Shown here: positions 6,400 to 12,163 of the stretch, one piece after another
How positions within the stretch are numbered: the first letter of the stretch is position 1
Layout of the letters: each line of letters begins with the position of its first letter
Origin: UBA7485 sp050945075
GTDB taxonomy: Bacteria > Bacillota > Clostridia > Eubacteriales > Eubacteriaceae
Direction of reading: 5' to 3'
DNA length: 12,163 nucleotides
Assembly: GCA_050945075.1 (NCBI GenBank)
Contig: JBMNSG010000065.1
Coordinates: forward strand, 1-12,163
The notes under the pieces: generated by a model
The model's input: only the letters and a program-made list of their open reading frames with translations
What the model was told of the DNA's origin: nothing
Databases searched by the model: none
Made by a program: the position numbers and the translations under genes

Positions 6400-7446
6400 A
6401 TGAAAATCAAGTTGGGGATCATCGGTTATGGCGGAATGGGAAAATGGCATTCGGAAAATGCACCCAGAGCCGGCGTGGAAATAGCAGCGGTCTGTGATAT
6501 TGTTCCTGAAAAGCTTCAGGAAGCAAAGGAAAAAGGTCTCAAAACATATGACTCAGCAGAAGAACTGCTGGCAGATCCGGAAGTTAATACAGTCATTCTG
6601 ACCGTGCCCAATTACCTTCATAAGGATATGTGCATCAAAGCGGCTGAAGCAGGGAAAAATGTCATTACAGAAAAACCTGCTGCTATGAATGTAGCAGAGC
6701 TTGATGAAATGGAAGCAGCCTGTAAAAAGGCCGGTGTATTCTTTACCTCCCATCAGAACAGAAGATGGGATAAAGATATGCTCATCGTCAAAAAGGCGTT
6801 TGATGATAATATGCTGGGCAACATTTTTACAATTGAATCGAAGCTTCATTCAGGCAACGGTTATATGCATGAATGGCATATTTATAAGAAATACGGCGGA
6901 GGTATGATTTATGACTGGGGCGTTCATTTGATTGACCAGATCCTGTTCATGATGCCCGATGCTAAAGTTAAATCAATCTATGCGGATATCAAGAGTGTGC
7001 TGCATGAAGAAGTAGACGACTATTTCAAGATTCTTCTGAAAATGGACAACGGTGTAACTGCACATATCGAGCTGTCTACCTATATTCTGAAATATCAGCC
7101 GCGCTGGCTGGCTGCCGGAGATAAAGGAACGATGGTAATCAACACCTTTGGCTGCGATGGCGCAATATACAGAACCGGAAAAATGCTGGAAAAACTGCCG
7201 CCGCAGATTACCGAAACGGAAGCCGGACCAACCCGTCAGTTCGCACCGGTTCCGCCAGGAGGCATTGTAACGGAACCGCTTCCGGAAGTACAGACAGACT
7301 GGGTTGATTTTTACCGTAATGTCGATGATGTTCTGAACGGCCGCGCTGAATCAAAAATAAAGATTCCTGAAGTCCGCCGTGTCCTCTCTGTCATGGAAGC
7401 TGCCTGGCAGTCATCCAATACCGGTGAAGCAGTATTATTTGAATAA
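6400..7446 (+). CDS. Gfo/Idh/MocA-family NAD(P)-dependent oxidoreductase
   Basis: A 348-residue sugar or polyol dehydrogenase. The Rossmann fingerprint GIIGYGGMG is at residues 6-14, the EKP motif with catalytic K92 at 91-93, and YDWGVHLID supplies D172 and H176. The Lys/Asp/His set matches the catalytic residues of inositol dehydrogenase-type enzymes. The frame is open further upstream to an ATG at 6319, but that would add 27 residues of non-family sequence and has no Shine-Dalgarno; ATG 6400 has GAAAGTGAG at 6384-6392 and gives the usual N-terminus, so I chose it. It sits in an operon with the isomerase/epimerase gene, a pairing common in inositol, unusual-sugar and keto-glycoside pathways. 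Likely role: oxidation of a sugar ring hydroxyl, or reduction of the keto product. Substrate and NAD/NADP preference are not readable. Confidence 0.9.
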   Translation: MKIKLGIIGYGGMGKWHSENAPRAGVEIAAVCDIVPEKLQEAKEKGLKTYDSAEELLADPEVNTVILTVPNYLHKDMCIKAAEAGKNVITEKPAAMNVAELDEMEAACKKAGVFFTSHQNRRWDKDMLIVKKAFDDNMLGNIFTIESKLHSGNGYMHEWHIYKKYGGGMIYDWGVHLIDQILFMMPDAKVKSIYADIKSVLHEEVDDYFKILLKMDNGVTAHIELSTYILKYQPRWLAAGDKGTMVINTFGCDGAIYRTGKMLEKLPPQITETEAGPTRQFAPVPPGGIVTEPLPEVQTDWVDFYRNVDDVLNGRAESKIKIPEVRRVLSVMEAAWQSSNTGEAVLFE

Positions 7447-7454
7447 AAACAGAC

Positions 7455-7489
7455 AAAGGCTGCCGCATATCTATGCAGCGGCCTTTTTT
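7455..7489 (+). terminator. Intrinsic terminator after the isomerase-oxidoreductase pair
   Basis: AAAGGC (7455-7460) pairs with GCCTTT, and TGCCGCATA pairs with TATGCAGCG with a single C-A mismatch around a 3-nt loop; a T run follows. This is a stem of about 15 bp. It separates the enzyme pair from the ROK kinase transcript. Confidence 0.87.
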
Positions 7490-7573
7490 AGAAGTAAAGA
7501 ATGAATCAGGGAAACTCTCCGACCGGAGATGACTTCATCAGGAATCAGAAATCAAAAGGAATGGATTTTAAAT

Positions 7574-8515
7574 ATGGGAAAATATGCATTTGGAATTGAT
7601 ATTGGCGGTACTACGGTAAAGATCGGGATGTTTGAAGAGAAGGGAACATTGATTGAATCCTGGGAGATTCCGACACGAAGAGAAAATAAAGGCGAGTTTA
7701 TTCTTGCGGATATTACAGGCGCGGTTGAACAGAAACTTCAGGAAACCGGCATTTCGAAAGCAGATGTGCTTGGAATCGGTATGGGCGTTCCGGGACCAGT
7801 CGGCGGGGATGGAACAGTTTTTACCTGCGTTAATCTCGGATGGGGCCAGTTCAATATCGAGAAGAGTATGGAACAGCAGACAGGTCTGAGAGTAAAAGCC
7901 GGGAATGATGCCAATGTAGCAGCTCTTGGTGAAATGTGGCAGGGTGGCGGAAAAGGAAGAGACAATATCGTCATGGTAACACTGGGAACAGGTGTTGGCG
8001 GCGGAATTATCATCGACGGAAAAATTCTTGCTGGAAACGATGGTGCCGCTGGTGAAATCGGTCATCTGCCGGCTAAAGAAGGAGAAACGGAAGTCTGTGG
8101 ATGCGGGAAAAAAGGATGTCTGGAACAATATGCATCAGCCAGCGGTGTTGCAAAAGAAGCGGTGAAATATCTGCGGGATCATCCAGATGAAGCAAGCGTA
8201 CTGAAAGAACTGGACGAAATTACTGCAAAAGATGTTTTTGACGCTGCAAAACAAGGGGATAAGCCAGCGCTTGCGATTGTCGATGCAACGGGAAAGCTGC
8301 TCGGGAAAGCACTGGCATCCGTTGCCTGTGTTGTAAACCCTCAGGGCTTTGTGATTGGCGGCGGAATGGCCAATGCCGGTACCATATTAATTGATTGTAT
8401 CAAGAAGTATTATGCACAATATGCTTTTCCTGCGACTCGAAACGTCGCATTTGAACTGGCATGTCTGGGGAACAAAGCTGGGATTTACGGAAGCGTAAAA
8501 CAGGTTCTGGCTTAA
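7574..8515 (+). CDS. ROK-family sugar kinase (glucokinase-like)
   Basis: A 313-residue cytoplasmic kinase predicted to phosphorylate a hexose or related sugar with ATP. It has the N-terminal phosphate motif DIGGTTVK, GVPGPVG, catalytic Asp in GNDAN (D112), the second phosphate motif TLGTGVGGG, and the ROK zinc site H164, C175, C177, C182 (GHLP followed by CGCGKKGC). There is no N-terminal HTH, so it is a kinase rather than a ROK repressor. An in-frame ATG at 7529 exists but is directly preceded by GGAG with no spacing and adds 15 non-family residues. ATG 7574 is preferred, though its AAAAGGA (7554-7560) is 13 nt away, longer than ideal. It lies just after a terminator, and no clear promoter is seen in 7490-7560. 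The AraC-GH39 copy 2 gene begins 39 bp downstream, so the two are probably co-transcribed. Glucokinase is the nearest familiar family; specificity is not proven. Confidence 0.9.
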   Translation: MGKYAFGIDIGGTTVKIGMFEEKGTLIESWEIPTRRENKGEFILADITGAVEQKLQETGISKADVLGIGMGVPGPVGGDGTVFTCVNLGWGQFNIEKSMEQQTGLRVKAGNDANVAALGEMWQGGGKGRDNIVMVTLGTGVGGGIIIDGKILAGNDGAAGEIGHLPAKEGETEVCGCGKKGCLEQYASASGVAKEAVKYLRDHPDEASVLKELDEITAKDVFDAAKQGDKPALAIVDATGKLLGKALASVACVVNPQGFVIGGGMANAGTILIDCIKKYYAQYAFPATRNVAFELACLGNKAGIYGSVKQVLA

Positions 8516-8554
8516 ATACCCGATTGTATTTTTCAGGCAGAAGGAGAACCAGGA

Positions 8555-10981
8555 TTGTCTACGAATCAGATTATAAGAATCGCTGTGCAAAACGCGGAAA
8601 ACGAAGAGAGACATCTGCATCAGGAAGTAGAACTGATCTATGTATTGAACGGATCCGTAATGCTTGAGCTTGTCGGGGATGAGTTTCTGCTGACAAAGGA
8701 CAGTATTATCCTGATCAATACTGGAAAAGAACATGCCTGGAAAGTCGGGGAAGAGTGTCTGTTATGCCGGATTTATATTGACTATCCGGTCTTTACAAAA
8801 ATGCTCAACAGATATTTTGTAAGTTTCTGGTGTAACAGTCTGATCAGTCAGGACAGAGAATACGATAAGCTCCGGACTATTCTGAATAATCTGATTCGCG
8901 AATATTGCAGCCTGGGCGGGGCAGAATCATTCAGGCTGTTAAGCTGTAAATATGAGCTGCTGGACTGTCTGACCAGGAATTTTGTTATTCAGAATCAGAA
9001 TCAATGGTCCGGTCAGACAGACGAACGGATGAATCAGGTTGTTGAGTATATCAGCAGTCATTACGGAGAAACGATAACCCTCCATGATGTCAGCAGCCGC
9101 CTTTATCTGTCCGATTCATCATTTTCGCGATTATTTAAAAAAACAATGGGTGTCAATTTCGTGGAATACGTCAATAACACCCGTTTGCATTATGCTGTAG
9201 AAAATCTTCTCTATTCTGAAAAATCCATTACCACGATCTCTGAAGAATGCGGATTTTCAAATCCGTCTGCTTTTAATAAACTATTTAAAAAGAAATATCA
9301 TGCTGCACCGACAGCGTATAAAAAACAGCATAAACAGAGAAGCAGCCAGGTCTCTGGAAATGAGGAAAAAGGCAGTGAACAGTTAACTGCTTTTCTAGGC
9401 CAGTTTGATCAAACAGAAACCGAGGATCACGAAGTTTCGTTAACGATTCAGGTGGGTGACAGCGTAATTACCCGTTTCAACGGAGAAGGAAATCAAGGAA
9501 TCAATTTTGGAGATGCTGTTGACCTTTTGCAGGCCCGGTTGCGTGAACATTTGGAGGAAATGCAGAATGAGCTCGGATTTACCCGAATCAGAATCTGTAA
9601 TATATTCTCTGAAAGCATGTACGTAAGCAGGCAGAATGGAGACAATGATCTTAATTTTGCTCATATAGATAATATTCTGGATTATCTGACTGATCATCAT
9701 CTGAAACCGGTAATAGAATTGACTGGAAAGCCTAAAAGTTCATTTGTTGATCCGGGTGAAAATCTGTTTGAAGATGATAATCCCAGTCATAAAGCGACTT
9801 CTGTAAAAGACTGGATTGGCCTGGTGGATGCTTTTATCCGTCATATCTGCAACAGGTATTCTGAAGAAAATCTCAGTGAATGGCTCTTTGAAATCGGATA
9901 TGACGGGATCAGGGAAATTATTGAATGTCCCCCTGACTATTATGAAATCTGGCACGAAACACAAAAAACAATTCAATCGGTGAACCCTGTACTGAAGGTC
10001 AGTGCGGGAGGATTCGGTTCTTCTGAGCATAATCCGGAACTCGAACAGAATCTCAGAAAATGGCGCAGCAGTGACTGTTGTCCGGATGTATTGTCCTGTT
10101 ACTGTTATCCTTACTCGGATTATTCAGATTTTAAGGATGTTTACTCAAACCGTGTAACAGACATGGATTTTGCAGCTGTAGAAATCAGAAATTTCAGAAA
10201 ACTGCTTGAAGAATGTCACTATTCGAAATCAGATATTACGTATTATATAAGCGAGTGGAACAGCAGTATATCCGACCGTAATTATTATAATGACAGCTGT
10301 GCCAAGGCTGCCCATATCGTTCAGAATCTGATTGACTTTGCAGGGAGTAATGTTGACTTATTCTATCATAACGGCAGTGACTTCCTGAGTCAGTATTTTG
10401 ACAGGAAGACACCGCTGATGGGTGCTTCCGGTCTGGTTTCCAGAGACGGTATACCCAAGCCGGTTTATTTTGCGTTTCAGTTTATGAATCGCCTTTATTC
10501 CGGCATTCTTGCAAAAGGAGAGAATTATATTGTCACGCGTAACGGACGGGGCAGTTATTTTATTCTCCTCTGTAATGCAAAGAAATTTAATCACAACTAT
10601 TATTTAAAAAAAGAAAGTGAAATCGGAATTTCCGATCTTTCTGAAATATTCGAGAATCTGGATGAGGAACACATTCAGATTTCTCTTCCTGCAGAAGCCG
10701 GCGTTCAATACCGGATTAAAAGGCAGCGGCTGAATGAAGAGCAGGGTAATCTACTGGCAGAATGGAAAAATCTGGGCTATCCTGAGGAATTTCGCAAATC
10801 AGAAATTGAGTATTTAAAAAAAATATGCCGGCCCAGAATTAATTGCGAAGATGTTATCACATCTGATGATTCGCTCATCCTGAATGATACGCTTAAAGCA
10901 CATGAAATAAGATTGATTCATGTTACAAAGTGTGAAAATAAACTTCCGCAAATGGGCAGTTATGGACTGAATAACAGCTGA
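8555..10981 (+). CDS. AraC-family regulator with C-terminal degenerate GH39-like domain (copy 2)
   Basis: An 808-residue paralogue of the regulator at 2749-5160 with the same layout. The cupin sensor is at about 15-115 (VELIYVLNG), the AraC double HTH at about 158-258 (VSSRLYLSDSSFSRLFKK, FNKLFKKKYHAAPTAY), followed by a polar linker and a GH39-like barrel plus C-terminal sandwich from about 295. The TTG start at 8555 is supported by AAGGAG (8541-8546), 8 nt upstream; no other start fits. The acid/base motif WNEP reads GYDG (D450), exactly 117 residues before the nucleophile-position E567 in ISEWNSS. RFHG is RICN, and the StHxY histidine is replaced in SCYCYP. Retained fold landmarks include LNFAHIDNILDYL and DGIPKPVYFAFQFMNRL. 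As in copy 1, I infer a ligand-sensing barrel. The two copies differ widely in sequence, so they probably sense different sugars or control different promoters. Confidence 0.85.
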   Translation: MSTNQIIRIAVQNAENEERHLHQEVELIYVLNGSVMLELVGDEFLLTKDSIILINTGKEHAWKVGEECLLCRIYIDYPVFTKMLNRYFVSFWCNSLISQDREYDKLRTILNNLIREYCSLGGAESFRLLSCKYELLDCLTRNFVIQNQNQWSGQTDERMNQVVEYISSHYGETITLHDVSSRLYLSDSSFSRLFKKTMGVNFVEYVNNTRLHYAVENLLYSEKSITTISEECGFSNPSAFNKLFKKKYHAAPTAYKKQHKQRSSQVSGNEEKGSEQLTAFLGQFDQTETEDHEVSLTIQVGDSVITRFNGEGNQGINFGDAVDLLQARLREHLEEMQNELGFTRIRICNIFSESMYVSRQNGDNDLNFAHIDNILDYLTDHHLKPVIELTGKPKSSFVDPGENLFEDDNPSHKATSVKDWIGLVDAFIRHICNRYSEENLSEWLFEIGYDGIREIIECPPDYYEIWHETQKTIQSVNPVLKVSAGGFGSSEHNPELEQNLRKWRSSDCCPDVLSCYCYPYSDYSDFKDVYSNRVTDMDFAAVEIRNFRKLLEECHYSKSDITYYISEWNSSISDRNYYNDSCAKAAHIVQNLIDFAGSNVDLFYHNGSDFLSQYFDRKTPLMGASGLVSRDGIPKPVYFAFQFMNRLYSGILAKGENYIVTRNGRGSYFILLCNAKKFNHNYYLKKESEIGISDLSEIFENLDEEHIQISLPAEAGVQYRIKRQRLNEEQGNLLAEWKNLGYPEEFRKSEIEYLKKICRPRINCEDVITSDDSLILNDTLKAHEIRLIHVTKCENKLPQMGSYGLNNS

Positions 10982-10994
10982 TTTAACAAAAACT

Positions 10995-11039
10995 AACCAC
11001 TTCAGATATCTGGAAAGATGTTTGCGGTGGTTCTTTTTT
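10995..11039 (+). terminator. Intrinsic terminator after AraC-GH39 copy 2
   Basis: AACCAC (10995-11000) pairs with GTGGTT (11027-11032), followed by a C and a run of T. The 26-nt loop contains a self-complementary CAGATATCTG (11003-11012). It begins 14 bases after the stop codon. The stem is shorter than in the other terminators of the window. Confidence 0.7.
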
Positions 11040-11110
11040 ACTCCGGAAAATTTGCTTATCCATTTTTGCATGAGCTTCAGGAAAGACAGCTGATTTTGAA
11101 AAGAAAACGG

Positions 11111-11139
11111 TTGAATACACAAAAGTTTCAAACCATAAA
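11111..11139 (+). promoter_or_regulatory. Possible promoter of the last oxidoreductase gene
   Basis: TTGAAT (11111-11116) and CATAAA (11134-11139) are spaced by 17 nt; each matches the sigma-A consensus at four of six positions. A loose catabolite-response-like sequence (AAGAAAACGGTTGAA, 11101-11115) overlaps the -35 but breaks the consensus at two conserved positions. This gap (10982-11197) contains no gene. Confidence 0.35.
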
Positions 11140-11197
11140 ACATTATAAACTGATTACAGAAATACGGGAAACCATTTGAAGTGAAAGGATAAAAATA

Positions 11198-12163
11198 ATG
11201 AGTAAATTGAAAATCGGGATTATCGGCTGCGGCGGTATCGCCAATGTAAAACATCTGCCAGCATTGTCCACATTTAAGGATGAGGTTGATCTGGTCTGGT
11301 TCTGCGACATAGAAAAAGACAGAGCAGAAAAAGCAGCAGCAGAATATGGAACAAAAGACGCAAAGGTCTGTACAGATTATCATGAACTGCTTGCCGATCC
11401 ATCAGTAGACATCGTGCACGTACTGACTCCGAATGTCAATCATTGTCCGATTACCTGTGATGCACTGGAAGCCGGAAAACATGTTCTCTGTGAAAAGCCA
11501 ATGGCTATTACCTATGAAGAAGGTAAGAAAATGCTGGATACAGCGAAGAGAACCGGGAAAAAACTGACGATTGGATACCAGAATCGATTCCGCAAGGATA
11601 CCAGACAGCTTTATGAAATGGTCAGAAACGGTGAACTGGGTGAAATTTATTTTGCCAAAGCACATGGCATGAGACGACGCGGCGTACCGACATGGGGTGT
11701 TTTCCCGGACAAATCAAAGCAGGGAGGCGGACCTCTGATTGATATCGGGACACATCCGCTGGATATGACATTGTGGTTGATGAACAACTACAGACCGGTT
11801 GCTGTAATGGGACAGACGTTTCAGAAGCTGAAAGATCATCCGGAAGGCAATAAGTTCGGCCCCTGGGATCCGGAAACCTTTGAAACAGAAGATTCTGCCT
11901 TCGGACTGATCAAAATGGAAAACGGTGCGACGATTTATCTGGAAGCGGCCTGGGCTATTAATATGCTCAATTGCAAGGATGCCATGGTCACATTGTGCGG
12001 AACTCTGGGTGGTTCGGAAATGTTCGGCGACAACTGGATTAATCAGGGTTATCTGATCTCCAATAAAGTTGAACATAACGAACTGGTAAATGTACAGCCA
12101 GCAGAGTCTGCTGGAGTTTATGGCTTTGACGGTGTGGATATGACCGACCCGAAAATCATGGAA
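11198..12163 (+). CDS. Gfo/Idh/MocA-family oxidoreductase, second copy (3' partial)
   Basis: The first 322 codons of a dehydrogenase that runs off the right edge; family members are usually 330-400 residues, so most of it is present. The ATG at 11198 is preceded by AAAGGAT (11184-11190). The Rossmann motif GIIGCGGIA is at about residues 7-15, CEKP at 98-101 (K100), and LIDIGTHPLD supplies D182 and H186, giving the family's catalytic Lys/Asp/His set. It is clearly divergent from the copy at 6400-7446 and has a longer stretch after the His motif (FGPWDPETFETED), so it is probably not redundant. Relatives act on inositols, glucosides, UDP-sugars or 3-keto-sugars. One plausible scheme is that one copy oxidises and the other reduces around the TIM-barrel enzyme, but this is inference. 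It appears to start a new transcript after the terminator at 10995-11039. Confidence 0.9.
   Translation, partial: MSKLKIGIIGCGGIANVKHLPALSTFKDEVDLVWFCDIEKDRAEKAAAEYGTKDAKVCTDYHELLADPSVDIVHVLTPNVNHCPITCDALEAGKHVLCEKPMAITYEEGKKMLDTAKRTGKKLTIGYQNRFRKDTRQLYEMVRNGELGEIYFAKAHGMRRRGVPTWGVFPDKSKQGGGPLIDIGTHPLDMTLWLMNNYRPVAVMGQTFQKLKDHPEGNKFGPWDPETFETEDSAFGLIKMENGATIYLEAAWAINMLNCKDAMVTLCGTLGGSEMFGDNWINQGYLISNKVEHNELVNVQPAESAGVYGFDGVDMTDPKIME

Noticed and set aside
7529..7573. Upstream ATG start for the ROK kinase
   Set aside because: GGAG abuts the ATG without spacing and the extra 15 residues are not family-like; the family N-terminus begins at 7574.
11101..11115. Catabolite-response (cre) site upstream of the last oxidoreductase
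   Set aside because: It breaks the consensus at two conserved positions, including one outer half-site base; chance matches of this quality are common in AT-rich DNA.
10814..11383. Long minus-strand open frame across the end of AraC-GH39 copy 2 and the last oxidoreductase
   Set aside because: It crosses two well-supported plus-strand genes and a terminator, is Cys/Phe-rich low-quality sequence, and has no recognisable domain; it is a shadow frame.

Overview
The window looks like chromosome from a strictly anaerobic Firmicute, probably a gut-type clostridial or Erysipelotrichia-like bacterium. The signs are a clostridial-type [FeFe]-hydrogenase, a rubrerythrin module, a PerR-type Fur-family regulator, strong AAAGGAG-like Shine-Dalgarno sites (two with TTG starts), and several AraC and Gfo/Idh/MocA genes. 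No rRNA, tRNA, CRISPR array, insertion sequence or phage gene is visible. All genes read on the plus strand. The genus cannot be fixed from sequence alone.

Region 1 (1-2600) is a redox-stress module. A 5'-truncated gene encodes an [FeFe]-hydrogenase fused in frame to a rubredoxin-rubrerythrin-rubredoxin tail. A PerR-type regulator with every metal- and zinc-binding residue conserved follows 93 bp downstream. The likely biology is hydrogenase-linked reduction of peroxide (inference). The rubrerythrin part keeps a perfectly placed internal Shine-Dalgarno and ATG, so it may also be made alone. A 305-base gene-free stretch then holds a series of RNA hairpins ending in a strong intrinsic terminator, and after it an extended -10 promoter for the next gene.

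Region 2 (2749-12163) is a sugar-metabolism locus. Two paralogous regulators of about 800 residues (AraC cupin and HTH joined to a GH39-like domain) bracket a sugar phosphate isomerase/epimerase-like TIM barrel, a Gfo/Idh/MocA oxidoreductase and a ROK sugar kinase. A second Gfo/Idh/MocA gene runs off the right edge. Terminators divide the region into likely units: regulator 1 alone (ends about 5218); isomerase plus oxidoreductase (ends about 7489); ROK kinase plus regulator 2 (ends about 11039); then the last oxidoreductase.

In both regulators the GH39 catalytic acid/base motif Asn-Glu-Pro is replaced by Tyr-Asp-x, while the nucleophile Glu is kept 116-117 residues later. The domains therefore look like hydrolases turned into sugar sensors. 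The window has no intact glycosidase and no transporter. The enzymes present (NAD-dependent sugar dehydrogenases, a keto-sugar-type isomerase/lyase fold, a hexokinase-like ROK protein) fit a redox route of glycoside or unusual-sugar breakdown, but the substrate cannot be read from this sequence.
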